A stretch of DNA of 64,000 nucleotides from Streptomyces sp. DH-12 (GTDB taxonomy: Bacteria; Actinomycetota; Actinomycetes; Streptomycetales; Streptomycetaceae): contig NZ_PPFB01000001.1 in assembly GCF_002899455.1 (NCBI RefSeq), forward strand, positions 1,674,001 to 1,738,000, in the 5' to 3' direction. Positions 15,154-24,547 of the stretch are shown in pieces; position 1 is the stretch's first letter, and each line of letters opens with the position of its first letter. Position numbers and translations under genes: made by a program. The notes under the pieces were generated by a model, which was given only the letters and a program-made list of their open reading frames with translations, made no database searches and was not told the DNA's origin.

Positions 15154-17628
15154 ATGGTGGCCGTGGGCCGCAGGGACGCGATCGCCGAGCCGTGGGGAAG
15201 CCGGACGCCGTACGGGCCGGGCATGCCCTGGCCGGTGCGGGTGGACACCCACCTGGCGGAAGGCGTGAGCGCCGAGCAGGTGGACCGGTGGGTGCCGTCG
15301 GCGTCCATCCTGCATTCGAACGGGGATGCGATGGACATCGCGGTGAAGGACGGCCGGATCGTCGGGGTGCGGGGCCGGGCGCACGACCGGGTCAACCACG
15401 GCCGGCTGGGTCCGAAGGACCTGTTCGGGTGGCAGGCGAACGCCTCCGCCGACCGGCTGACGCGGCCGCTGGTGCGGGAGAACGGCAGGCTGGTGGAGAC
15501 CGACTGGGACACCGCGATGGACCGCGTCGTGGCACGGACCCGGGAACTCCTGGAGGAGCAGGGACCGAGTGCGATCGGCTTCTACACCACCGGGCAGCTG
15601 TTCGCCGAGGAGTACTACACGCTGGGGGTGATCGCCCACGGCGGGCTGGGCACCAACCACGTGGACGGCAACACCCGGCTGTGCACGGCGACCGCGGCGG
15701 CGGCGTTGAAGGAGTCGTTCGGCTGTGACGGGCAGCCCGGCTCCTACGCCGACATCGACCACGCGGACGTCATCGCCCTGTTCGGCCACAACATGGCCGA
15801 GACGCAGAGCGTGCTGTGGGCGCGGGTGCTGGACCGGCTGGCAGGACCCAACCCGCCCGCCCTGGTCTGCGTCGACCCCCGGACGACGCCGGTGGCACGG
15901 GCGGCCACCGTGCACCTGGCACCCCGCCCGGGGACGAACGTGGCGCTGATGAACGGCCTGCTGCACGAGATCATCGCCAACGGCTGGATCGACCGCGACT
16001 ACATCGACGCCCACGTCGTGGGTTTCGACGAGTTGAGCGAACGGGTCGAGGACTATCCGCCCGAGCACGTGGCGGAGATCTGCGACGTGCCCGCCGACCG
16101 GATCCGTGAGGCCGCCCGCGTGCTGGGCACCGCGCAGCGGCTGATGTCCACGGTGCTCCAGGGCTTCTACCAGTCCCACCAGGCCACCGCCGCCGCCGTC
16201 CAGGTCAACAACCTGCACCTGGTCCGCGGCATGCTGGGCCGGCCCGGCTGCGGTCTGCTGCAGATGAACGGCCAGCCCTCGGCGGAGAACACCCGCGAGT
16301 GCGGCGCGGACGGTGATCTCGCGGGATTCCGCAACTGGTCCAACGACGCACATGTGGCCGACCTGGCCCGCGTGTGGAACATCGACCCGATGCGGATTCC
16401 GCACTACTCCCCACCCACCCACGTCATGCAGATGATGCGGTACGCGGAGGACGGGTCCATCCGCATGCTGTGGGTCAGCGCCACCAACCCCGCGGTGTCC
16501 CTGCCGGAGCTGAGCCGCATCCGCTCCGTACTTGCCCAGAAGCGGCTGTTCCTGGTGGTCCAGGACCTCTTCCTGACCGAGACGGCACAGCTGGCGGACG
16601 TGGTGCTGCCCGCCGCCACCTGGGGCGAGAAGACCGGCACCTTCACCAACGCCGACCGCACGGTCCACCTGTCGGAGAAGGCCGTCGATCCTCCCGGCCA
16701 GGCACGTGCGGACCTGGACATCTTCATCGACTACGCGCGCCGCCTGGACCTGCGCGACAAGGACGGCCGGCCGCTGGTGAAGTGGCACGACGCGGAATCG
16801 GCCTTCGAGGCGTGGAAGGAATGCAGCCGCGGCCGGCCGTGCGACTACACCGGCCTCACCTACGACAAGCTGCGCGAGCGCGGCGGCATCCAGTGGCCGT
16901 GCACCGAGGAGCACCCGGACGGCACCGAACGCCTCTACGCCGACGGCGCGTTCTTCAGCGACCCCGAGTACTGCGAGAGCTACGGCCGGGACCTGCTCAC
17001 CGGCGCCCCGCTCGAACCCGCCGAGTACAAGGCGCTCAACCCCGACGGCAAGGCCATGCTCAAAGCAGCCGGCTTCCTCCCGCCCCACGAACAGCCCGGC
17101 GAGGACTTCCCGTACGTACTGATCACCGGCCGCACGCTCTACCACTTCCACACCCGCACCAAGACCGCCCGCGCCCCCCAACTGCAGGCCGCCGCCCCGG
17201 AGGTGTGGGTGGAGATCTCAGCCCGCGACGCGAGCGCGGAGGGACTGGACGAGGGGGATCTGATGGAGGTCACCACACCCCGCGGCAGCGTCCGGGCCAG
17301 GCTGCGCATCAGCGGCATCCGCGAGGGCGTGCTGTTCCTCCCCTTCCACTACGGCTACTGGGACACGGACGCCGGACACGAACCCGCCCACGCGGGCCGG
17401 GCCGCCAACGAGCTCACCCTCACCGACTGGGACCCCGCGTCCAAGCAGCCGATCTTCAAGACCGCGGCGGCCGCCCTCCACCGCGTCACCACGACCGACG
17501 GACCCTCACCCGCTCCGACCACGACGGCCTCCACCCCGGTGGCCGCGCGCGTGCCCGTGACCACCGGCGGGGAGGGCGCACACGCCGAAGAGGATCCGCG
17601 CCCGTCGGGCGAGGGAGGCGAGCGATGA
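15154..17628 (+). CDS. Molybdopterin oxidoreductase catalytic subunit lacking the N-terminal Fe-S cysteines
   Basis: 824 residues of the formate dehydrogenase/nitrate reductase type. The Mo-ligand Cys is C176 in GNTRLCTATA. Molybdopterin-guanine-dinucleotide binding blocks are seen (ALFGHNMAETQ, VCVDPRTTPVA, SATNPAVSLPEL, AATWGEKTGTFTNADRTVH), and the C-terminal dinucleotide-binding beta-barrel with TGRTLYHFHTRTKT and NELTLTDWDPASKQPI. Where relatives carry a C-x2-C-x3-C [4Fe-4S] motif, this protein reads SASILHSNGDAMD (residues 49-61), so Ser51, His54 and Asp58 replace the three Cys, and Gly86 stands at the fourth position. A Thr/Pro-rich tail of about 50 residues ends it. Start GTG follows GAAAGGGGATG. 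Its TGA overlaps the next gene's ATG. Confidence 0.92.
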   Translation: MVAVGRRDAIAEPWGSRTPYGPGMPWPVRVDTHLAEGVSAEQVDRWVPSASILHSNGDAMDIAVKDGRIVGVRGRAHDRVNHGRLGPKDLFGWQANASADRLTRPLVRENGRLVETDWDTAMDRVVARTRELLEEQGPSAIGFYTTGQLFAEEYYTLGVIAHGGLGTNHVDGNTRLCTATAAAALKESFGCDGQPGSYADIDHADVIALFGHNMAETQSVLWARVLDRLAGPNPPALVCVDPRTTPVARAATVHLAPRPGTNVALMNGLLHEIIANGWIDRDYIDAHVVGFDELSERVEDYPPEHVAEICDVPADRIREAARVLGTAQRLMSTVLQGFYQSHQATAAAVQVNNLHLVRGMLGRPGCGLLQMNGQPSAENTRECGADGDLAGFRNWSNDAHVADLARVWNIDPMRIPHYSPPTHVMQMMRYAEDGSIRMLWVSATNPAVSLPELSRIRSVLAQKRLFLVVQDLFLTETAQLADVVLPAATWGEKTGTFTNADRTVHLSEKAVDPPGQARADLDIFIDYARRLDLRDKDGRPLVKWHDAESAFEAWKECSRGRPCDYTGLTYDKLRERGGIQWPCTEEHPDGTERLYADGAFFSDPEYCESYGRDLLTGAPLEPAEYKALNPDGKAMLKAAGFLPPHEQPGEDFPYVLITGRTLYHFHTRTKTARAPQLQAAAPEVWVEISARDASAEGLDEGDLMEVTTPRGSVRARLRISGIREGVLFLPFHYGYWDTDAGHEPAHAGRAANELTLTDWDPASKQPIFKTAAAALHRVTTTDGPSPAPTTTASTPVAARVPVTTGGEGAHAEEDPRPSGEGGER

Positions 17629-18107
17629 AGATCGGGCTGCTGCTGCACGAACTGCACCGCGACGAGAACGACCTCGCGCACGAGCTGCTGCGCGTCTCCG
17701 AACGCCACAAGGTCGACCATGAGATCTACCACGTCGCCCGGGATCTGGCCCGCTGGTCGCAGCGGCATGTCCGCACCCTCGCGGACATCGGCGAACGATT
17801 CGGCGTCCGGCTCGATCCCGACCCCGTGGACGAGCTGAAGACAGCCGAACGCCTGCGGGACAGGGCCAGCGAGCTCGTCGGCCGAAAACCACAGGTGGCC
17901 CTGCTCCTGCTGAGGGACCTCCGGGAGGTCTACATCAAGGCGGCCGGGCTCTCGGTGGACTGGGAGATGCTCGGCCAGGCCGCGCAAGGGCTGAAGGACA
18001 CCGATCTCCTCGCGACCGTCCAGTCCTGCCACCCCGACACCCTGCGCCAGATGCGGTGGGCGAACGCGAAGCTGAAGGAGTCCTCCACTCAAGTCCTCGT
18101 CAGCTGA
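17625..18107 (+). CDS. 160-residue helical protein coupled to the Mo oxidoreductase
   Basis: Overlaps the oxidoreductase stop by 4 nt (ATGA), so it is translated with it. The sequence is nearly all amphipathic helix, starting LLLHELHRDENDLAHELLRVSERHK and rich in H and E (HELHRDENDLAHELL, ERHKVDHEIYHVARDLARW), with a second half of RLRDRASELV and LLRDLREVYIKAAGL. The spacing of His/Glu suggests a four-helix bundle that could bind metal, but no named family comes to mind. It may be a chaperone or electron-transfer partner of the enzyme. A broken copy of its last 38 codons exists at 31946-32100. Confidence 0.85.
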   Translation: MKIGLLLHELHRDENDLAHELLRVSERHKVDHEIYHVARDLARWSQRHVRTLADIGERFGVRLDPDPVDELKTAERLRDRASELVGRKPQVALLLLRDLREVYIKAAGLSVDWEMLGQAAQGLKDTDLLATVQSCHPDTLRQMRWANAKLKESSTQVLVS

Positions 18108-18601
18108 CGGCGACACGGCCGCACACCGGTACACTGACAGCGCGCGTGCAGCGGATCAGGACCGAGTCGGCCCCGGCGTTCCGCTCCCGGGCGTCCTCCT
18201 GCTGTCGGACCCCTCCACCAGATCGGTCGCCGCTCCCGGTGATCGCGCCGGCGTGTCCTCCACGGACTTCCGCGCCAGCAGATCCCGCGCCAACGACGCC
18301 CTCCGTTGCGAGAACCCACGTCAGTGAAGGCCGGTCTCCGCGTCCGTGCACCTCGTCGGGAACGAGAACGTCAGCCCAGCCTCGCACACGCGGACCAACG
18401 GGCAGCCCCACGACGGGCAGGGCCATGCACTGCGGCCCCGGGCATCACCGCATGTGGCCGACCGGGTGGCGTGGTTCCCGGCGCCGTCCGCGGACACCAC
18501 CTCGCGGCCGGACGGACCCCGCGTCGGATGCCCGGCCCGGATCAGCGCCGGCCGGCCCCGCAGGTGGTGAGCCGGTGGTGGGCGAGCTCCCTGCTGTGCC
18601 C
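18108..18601. other. Intergenic, no gene seen
   Basis: The region lies between the convergent 160-residue-protein gene and the SpoIIE phosphatase gene. I see no open frame with Streptomyces codon bias and no RNA gene. The first 40 bp are shared with the decayed copy at 32060-32100. Confidence 0.6.
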
Positions 18602-20689
18602 TCACCCGGTGCCCGTGCCGGCTCCCTTGTCGGATGCCGTTCGGACCGGCAGGGCCGTCAGTGCCAGGACGGCGAGGTCGTCGCGCAGCCGCTCGCCCCA
18701 CCAGCGGCGGGCGTCGTCCAGCAGGGCGGTGGCCACGTTCTCGGCGGAGCCCGCCGTGCCGGTCGGCGCCAGGGAGGCGACGATGGCAGCGAGGTCTTCC
18801 GGGTCCCGCTGGTCCGCGGCGCCGGCCCCTTCGGTGAAGCCGTCGGTGTAGAGCACCAGGGTGTCGCCGGGTCGTAGCTCCACTTCGGTGACCGCGTGGC
18901 TCGGCGTCTCCAGCACGCCCAGCAGGGTGCCCCGTGTGTCCAGTGGCGCGGTGTCGCCGTTCGCCCGGCGCAGGAGCGGTGCGGGGTGGCCGGCGCTGGC
19001 GATGTGGAGGCGGGCGGGGAAGCGGGTGGCGTCGAGGACCACGTAGACGAGGGTGCAGAAGGGAGTGCTCTGGCGGCGCAGCGCGTTGTTGACCAGGCTG
19101 AGGACGTGCGCGGGGTCGCTGGTGTGCTGGGCGGCGGCCCACACGGTGTGGCGGACCAGACCGGTGATGGCGGCCGCGTCGGGTCCCTTTCCGCAGACGT
19201 CTCCGAGGACCAGGACGTGACGGCCGTCGGAGGCGGTGAAGGCGTCGTAGAAGTCACCGCCGATATGCAGCCCCTGGCTGAAGGGGGCGTAGCGGGTGGC
19301 GAGGTCGAAGCCCGGCAGGTCGGGCAGTGTGGGTGGGAGCAGGGGACGTTCGAGGGCCCGGGTTGCCTCGCTGAGGCGGTTGAGCAGGCGGTCCTGTTGC
19401 GTGCCCACGGCTATCTGGTCGGCGATGTTCTCCAGGGTGGTTATGACGGAACCGGGCAGCGCCAGGCTCGTGGTCAGCGACAGCACGCCGAGCAGTTCCC
19501 CGCCGGAGATGAGAGGGAAAGCGGCGAAAGAGCCCCGGCCGCCCGTGAGCGGGGAGGCGTGCGGGTCGGTGCGGGGTGGGACGTCCAGGTGCGGGCGGCG
19601 TGCCGCGACGACCTGTTCCACCAGAGCGCGCTGCGTCGTTCGGCAGAAAGACGTGTCGGGGGATCCCGCGTCGTCTTCGGCACAGACGGCGTGGACCAGT
19701 TCGCCGCGGGTGTTCAAGCTCCAGATGCACACGCGGTCGGCGCCCAGGCGGTCGGTGGTGGCGCGCACGCACGTGTGCAGGCGTTCGTCCAGTGGCCCTG
19801 GCGCCGTCATGGCGGCGGCGACTTCGGCGGTGAGCAGGGCGTGGCCGGTGCGTTCGGCGAGTTTGCGCTGGGCGTGCAGGCGGTCGGTGACGTCCTCGGT
19901 GAGGACGAGGGTGCGGCTGCGGCCTTCGGTGTCCAGGAGTTGGCGTACAGCCATGCGCAGGGCCTGGGAGGTACCGTCGCCGCGGACGCGTTCGAAGACC
20001 GCGTCGGGCTCGGCGTCACGGTCCGGCCCGGAGGCGGTCAGGTGGCGGTGCAGCGCGGTGCGCTGGTCCTCGGGGAACAGATCGGTCACCGGCCGGTGCA
20101 CCGAGTCCGGCTCCGTCAGCTCCAGGATGTCGGCGGCCCGGGGGTTCCAGGCGATCACGGCGTCACCGTCCAGCATGAGCACACCGATCGGAGCCTGGGT
20201 CAGGAACTGTCCCAGCAGCCGCTCCCCCAGCTGCCGGTCGATCGAGGTCCCCGAAGAAAGGCGCCGTTGAGCAGCGGCCTGCGCCGCGGCGTGCGCACGG
20301 CGGTGGGTGAGCCGCTGCAGCAGCTCGCTCACGACCTGCGGCATCCGCTGCGCTGTCTCGCTGTCCTGCACACGGTGAACGACATCGTCGGGGAACAGAA
20401 GCGGGAGCACGGCGAGCCTGTCCTGCGTGGCGGGGGCCGCCATCACGGCGACCGCCAGATCCGCGGGGTGGGGCCGCAGGGAGTGAACGACGCCGACAGG
20501 CGCCGTGACCCCTTCCCCCAGTACCGCCACCGTGAGCCGGCGCAGACCGGGCGTTCCGCCGGTATGGACCAGCACGTCCTCGGCCGTCGACTGGACGATC
20601 TCGGCCGTCGAGGCCAGCTCGGCGGTGAGGGCGTTGACCGTCCGCTGCGGGACGTCGACAAGCAGCAGCAAGGGCAGACCGTGGTTCAT
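18602..20689 (-). CDS. PAS-GAF-SpoIIE (PP2C-type) serine phosphatase
   Basis: 695 residues, cytoplasmic. The first 150 residues are unassigned. A PAS domain follows (about 160-280: LTQAPIGVLMLDGDAVIAWN and VLTEDVTDRL), then a GAF domain (about 290-445, ADRVCIWSLN and FPLISGGELLGVLSL), then the SpoIIE phosphatase domain (about 455-680) with metal ligands in GGDFYDAF, GDVCGKGPDAA, YTDGFTEG and RDDLAVLAL. Such proteins dephosphorylate anti-sigma-factor antagonists in stress signalling. No kinase domain is attached. It starts 4 nt after the stop of the acyl-CoA dehydrogenase, so the two form one operon. Confidence 0.93.
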   Translation of the reverse strand: MNHGLPLLLLVDVPQRTVNALTAELASTAEIVQSTAEDVLVHTGGTPGLRRLTVAVLGEGVTAPVGVVHSLRPHPADLAVAVMAAPATQDRLAVLPLLFPDDVVHRVQDSETAQRMPQVVSELLQRLTHRRAHAAAQAAAQRRLSSGTSIDRQLGERLLGQFLTQAPIGVLMLDGDAVIAWNPRAADILELTEPDSVHRPVTDLFPEDQRTALHRHLTASGPDRDAEPDAVFERVRGDGTSQALRMAVRQLLDTEGRSRTLVLTEDVTDRLHAQRKLAERTGHALLTAEVAAAMTAPGPLDERLHTCVRATTDRLGADRVCIWSLNTRGELVHAVCAEDDAGSPDTSFCRTTQRALVEQVVAARRPHLDVPPRTDPHASPLTGGRGSFAAFPLISGGELLGVLSLTTSLALPGSVITTLENIADQIAVGTQQDRLLNRLSEATRALERPLLPPTLPDLPGFDLATRYAPFSQGLHIGGDFYDAFTASDGRHVLVLGDVCGKGPDAAAITGLVRHTVWAAAQHTSDPAHVLSLVNNALRRQSTPFCTLVYVVLDATRFPARLHIASAGHPAPLLRRANGDTAPLDTRGTLLGVLETPSHAVTEVELRPGDTLVLYTDGFTEGAGAADQRDPEDLAAIVASLAPTGTAGSAENVATALLDDARRWWGERLRDDLAVLALTALPVRTASDKGAGTGTG

Positions 20690-20693
20690 CGCG

Positions 20694-21854
20694 TCAGCCC
20701 TCGAGGAGCGGTTCGTCGAGCAGGGCTCTGCCGGTCCACACCCGCAGCAGGTCGGTCACCGGGGACATCACGTGCGCGGCCCGGGCGTCGCGCAGCAGGC
20801 GGTGCAGGGACGAGTGCTCGCTGTAACCGATACCGCCGACCAGGGTCAGTGCGTCGTTGACGGTGGCCTCGGCGGCCTCGGCCACCTCGGCCTTGGCGGA
20901 GGCCAGGCCCAGCAGCGCCTCCGGGGCGCCGATCTCCGCCTCGGCGGCGGCGTGGTAGATCAGCCGCCTGGTGCGTTCCACACGGGCCCACATCGTGCCC
21001 AGACGGTGCTGCACCACCGGCTGCCCGGCCGCGGACCGGCCCGCGCGCATCCCTTTGCGCCGCAGCAGATGGGTACGGGCTTCCTCCAGAGCCGCCACGG
21101 CGACACCGAGGTAGGTGCCGGCCATGGCCATCAGGAAGTAGGGGGCGACGACATTGAAGACGTACCAGATCTCGTCGCCCTCCTCACCCAGCAGGCACCA
21201 GTCGGCGATCTCGACCCCTCGCAGCTCCAGCCCGCGCGAGGCGTTGCCGCGCATGCCGAAACCCTGCCACTCGGGCCCCCACTCCAGACCCGGCACGCCG
21301 GCGTCGACCACCGTGCAGGAGAACTGCCCCGGCGGCGTGCCCGGCCCGGCGGCCAGGGTCGACAGGACATAGGAGTCCGCGTGGCCGGCGTTGGTGACGA
21401 AGCTCTTGGCTCCGGTCAGCCGCAGTCGGTCCTCCGCCATCCGCTCCATACGGGTCTGCGGCAGCCAGAACTCCCCGCCCGTCCCCGGCTCGGACAGGGC
21501 CAGAGTCGTCAGATGCTCACCGGCCGCGATCGGCTCCAGGTAATGCTCCTGCTGCCGGCGGCTGGCCTTCGCGGCGATCACCGCGGAGCCGACGAGGTGC
21601 ATACCGAAGCAGATCGACGTCGAGGCACAAGCACGCCCCGTCGCCTCACCGACCTGCGCCACCGCCAGCAGCCCGTGCCCCATCCCGCCGCACTCCGCCG
21701 GTACCACCAGCCCGCCCAGACGGGACCGCAACGCGGCCATACCCTTCTCCGGCCACCTCCGCTCCGCGTCCACGGCCGCGGCCTCCGGGGCCAGAGCCCC
21801 CTCGGCGATCTCCCGCGCCATGGCCACCGCAGTCCCGAGCTCGACTCGCGCCAC
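20694..21854 (-). CDS. Acyl-CoA dehydrogenase family flavoprotein
   Basis: 386 residues from the GTG at 21854, which has AGGGAG 7 nt upstream and gives the standard family length. Landmarks are the helical N-domain, GGLVVPAECGGMGHG, LALSEPGTGG and the beta-domain KSFVTNAGHADSYV, then GGIGYSEHSSLHRLLRDARAAHV near the C-terminus. It should be an FAD enzyme desaturating an acyl-CoA or a related acyl substrate. No CoA ligase or electron-transfer flavoprotein gene is nearby; its only operon partner is a signalling phosphatase, which is unusual. The adenine-stacking WLPQT segment at the flavin site looks normal. Confidence 0.88.
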   Translation of the reverse strand: MARVELGTAVAMAREIAEGALAPEAAAVDAERRWPEKGMAALRSRLGGLVVPAECGGMGHGLLAVAQVGEATGRACASTSICFGMHLVGSAVIAAKASRRQQEHYLEPIAAGEHLTTLALSEPGTGGEFWLPQTRMERMAEDRLRLTGAKSFVTNAGHADSYVLSTLAAGPGTPPGQFSCTVVDAGVPGLEWGPEWQGFGMRGNASRGLELRGVEIADWCLLGEEGDEIWYVFNVVAPYFLMAMAGTYLGVAVAALEEARTHLLRRKGMRAGRSAAGQPVVQHRLGTMWARVERTRRLIYHAAAEAEIGAPEALLGLASAKAEVAEAAEATVNDALTLVGGIGYSEHSSLHRLLRDARAAHVMSPVTDLLRVWTGRALLDEPLLEG

Positions 21855-22293
21855 CGCTGCACTCCCTTGCTTCACACGGCCCGGCCGACAGCATCGGCGG
21901 GCATGACGGACCTCCCTCGGCGCACTACTGCCAGACGCCCATGCGCCCCCAACCTTATGGCGTATTCGGTCATCGCTTGCACGGCCCCTGAATCGCCTGC
22001 TGGGCGCGGTTCCGCGGAGCATCCCGCGCCGGGAGCCGACTGCGGAGGAGGCGCCGGCGACCAGCCCTGACGACGGCTTCGACCGGTGGCTTCTCGCACG
22101 TGCCGGGTTCATGTGAGGTAGAGCACTTTCAGGAACCGTAGGCAGCGGCGGCCACGCCAGCCTAAAGTCCTGGGGTTTGCGGAGCGTTTACCTCCGCACC
22201 ACCCGGCCCGACCGTCCGCTCCGTGCACGACCTGTACGCGCATGCGGAAACCGGGCCGATTCCCCGACTCACGAGGAACCGGGAAGCATTCGC
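21855..22293. promoter_or_regulatory. Divergent promoter region, acyl-CoA dehydrogenase / symporter
   Basis: About 440 bp separate the two divergent starts. No convincing gene is present. The SD of the symporter is ACGAGGAACCGGGAAG. I could not pick out a clear -35/-10 pair or a strong dyad. Confidence 0.5.
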
Positions 22294-23742
22294 ATGAGCA
22301 CGTTGGAAACCTGGGTCGTCGAGTTCAACGACGTCTTCTGGACATACCTGCTGATTCCACTGGTCGCCGCCGCCGGCATCTGGTTCACGCTGCGCTCCAA
22401 GGGCGTGCAGATCCGTCTGATCCCGGAAATGTTCCGGGTCTTCAAGGACAAGCCGCAGTCCGGCGTCAGCCCCTTCGGAGCCTTCAGCATCTCCGCCGCC
22501 GCGCGGATCGGCACCGGCAACATCGCCGGCGTGGCCACCGCGATCACCATGGGCGGCCCCGGAGCCGTCTTCTGGATGTGGATGATGGCCCTGGTCGGCG
22601 GTGCCTCGGCGTTCGTCGAGTCGGTCCTGGCCCAGCTGTACAAGGTGCGCGACACCGAGCCCGGCACGTACCGAGGCGGCCCGGCCTACTACATGCAGAA
22701 GGCGCTCGGAATGCGCTGGCTCGGCGTGGTCTTCGCCGTTCTGATCACACTGACGTTCGGGCTCGTGCTGACCGCGGTGCAGTCCAACACCATCACGGTG
22801 GCCGCCAAGGGCTCCTTCGGCTCGGACGCCTCCTGGTTCGACCCCGTCCTCGGTGTCGTGCTCGCCGTGCTGCTCGCGCTCGCGGTGCTCTTCGGCGTGA
22901 AGCGCCTGACGGCCGTCACCAAGATCCTCATCCCGGTGATGGCCGGGCTCTACCTGCTGGCCGGCCTGGTCATCGTGCTCCTCAACCTCGGCAACGTGCC
23001 GGGCATGCTCGGCGACATCATCGGCGGGGCTTTCGGCTTCCGCGAGGTCGCCGGCGGCGCCGTGGGCACGGCGATCCTGCAGGGCGTGCGACGCGGCATG
23101 TTCTCCAACGAGGCGGGCATGGGTTCCGCCCCGAACGCCGCCGCGGCCGCGGAGACCACGCACCCGGTCAAGCAGGGCCTGGTCCAGACCCTCGGCGTCT
23201 ACTTCGACACCCTGGTCATCTGCAGCATGACCGCCTTCGTGATCCTCTCCGCCGACCCGACCCTCGGTGAGCGCGGCGGCGCGGACGTCACGCAGTCCGC
23301 CTTCACCAGCGCGCTCGGCGACTGGGCCGGTCACCTGCTGACCCTGGTGGTCTTCATGGTCGCCTTCAGCTCCATGATCGGTAACTACTACTACGGCGAG
23401 TCCAACATCCAGTTCATCACCCGCAGCAAGAGCGTGATGAGCTCGTACCGCGCCATGGTCATCGCCTGCGCCGTCCTCGGCGCCATCGGCTCCGTCCCGC
23501 TGGTCTGGAGTCTCGCGGACGTCACGATGGGCGCGATGGCCCTGGTCAACCTGATCGCGATCATCCCCCTCGGCGCGGTCGCCTTCCGCCTCCTCGACGA
23601 CTACACGGCCCAGCGCCGCCAGGGCCTCGACCCGGTCTTCCGCAAGGACCAGGTGCCGGGCCTGCGCGGCGAGGTGGAATGCTGGGGCGCGTCGGACGAG
23701 GACGCCACCTCGAAGGAGCGGACGCCGGTCGGCTCACTCTGA
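22294..23742 (+). CDS. Sodium:alanine/glycine symporter (AGCS family)
   Basis: 482 residues with about ten membrane helices. AGCS signatures are GGPGAVFWMWMMALVGGASAFVE in the first half, RIGTGNIAGVATAI, and RRGMFSNEAGMGSAPNAAAAAE, the conserved loop before helix 7-8. It imports alanine, glycine or a similar amino acid with Na+. The start ATG at 22294 is supported by an upstream GGGAAG and by the family N-terminus. The C-terminal 40 residues after LLDDYTAQRRQG are polar and cytoplasmic. A strong terminator follows 35 bp downstream, so it is monocistronic. Confidence 0.93.
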   Translation: MSTLETWVVEFNDVFWTYLLIPLVAAAGIWFTLRSKGVQIRLIPEMFRVFKDKPQSGVSPFGAFSISAAARIGTGNIAGVATAITMGGPGAVFWMWMMALVGGASAFVESVLAQLYKVRDTEPGTYRGGPAYYMQKALGMRWLGVVFAVLITLTFGLVLTAVQSNTITVAAKGSFGSDASWFDPVLGVVLAVLLALAVLFGVKRLTAVTKILIPVMAGLYLLAGLVIVLLNLGNVPGMLGDIIGGAFGFREVAGGAVGTAILQGVRRGMFSNEAGMGSAPNAAAAAETTHPVKQGLVQTLGVYFDTLVICSMTAFVILSADPTLGERGGADVTQSAFTSALGDWAGHLLTLVVFMVAFSSMIGNYYYGESNIQFITRSKSVMSSYRAMVIACAVLGAIGSVPLVWSLADVTMGAMALVNLIAIIPLGAVAFRLLDDYTAQRRQGLDPVFRKDQVPGLRGEVECWGASDEDATSKERTPVGSL

Positions 23743-23777
23743 CACGAACGCGCCCCCGCGCGACCGTGCACGTCGAA

Positions 23778-23804
23778 GGGCGGCATCCCGGAAGGGTGCC
23801 GCCC
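23778..23804 (+). terminator. Terminator of the AGCS symporter gene
   Basis: GGGCGGCA (23778-23785) pairs perfectly with TGCCGCCC (23797-23804) across an 11-nt loop, 36 bp after the stop. Confidence 0.75.
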
Positions 23805-24547
23805 TCGGGTGTCACGGGGCCGGACCCGGCTGCGGCGCGCAGGGGTGCGCGGTCCGCTGCGCCGTCGAGCGCTTGATGCGCGAGGACAGCCTGAAGCGGC
23901 CGGCGGCGCAGGTGCCAGGCGTCGAATCGCCGCTCGGCACCGGGCCGTCGACGTCCGTCCGGCGGGTGTGGCCGAGCAACCCGTGCGGCTGCGGGACGCG
24001 TTCGGGGATCCGGTCGGGGCCGCCGGCGAAGAGCGTGCCACCGGGGCCGAACGCGGCGCCACGGCCGGCCCGGGGCCGGGCGGCCGGGTTCGGCCACGCC
24101 GTCGGCCGTCATGCGGTGCGCGCACGTCGGGCAGGTGTCGCGGGCGGGCGTCGGCGTCGGCGACGAAGCCGTGGACGGCGATGGCGGTGTCCGCCTCGTC
24201 TGCAGGGCGGCCGGACCTGTTCCAGGCGCCCCCTCGCCGCAGCAGTCCTCGGCCCCACCGTGTCCCAGGTGGTCCTGGATCAGGCCATACTGCGGGCGGC
24301 GGGGCGGCTCGCGTCCGCCGAACGGCCGGCGGCGGACGATCGCCCCGGTGCGCATGGATCCGGTCGTGCCCCGGTGCGCCGGCACTGTCATCTCGGCTGA
24401 TCCGGTGGGGAGATCGCACGCCCCTGAGCGCGAGCGGTGGCTGAAATCCGACGGTGACGGCGAGGCCCGCAGGTGGACCTGTGCTCGTCGTCCGCGGCGG
24501 GGTACCCGTCGGCGCACGAGTTCCCTCGTCCTCAGGAGGCACCCCCC
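23805..24547. other. 743-bp gap before the ferritin-like operon
   Basis: Long frames exist on both strands but none shows homology I recognise; a short minus-strand stretch contains CPTCAH, a possible lone zinc knuckle, without further support. The last part must hold the promoter of the downstream operon; its SD AGGAGG is at 24535-24540. Confidence 0.5.

Noticed and set aside
18098..18109. CGTCAGCTGACG palindrome at the end of the 160-residue gene, sharing GTCAGCTGAC with the duplicated promoters
   Set aside because: It lies at the stop codon of an unrelated gene with no nearby start; likely coincidence. The decayed copy at 32050 does not keep it.
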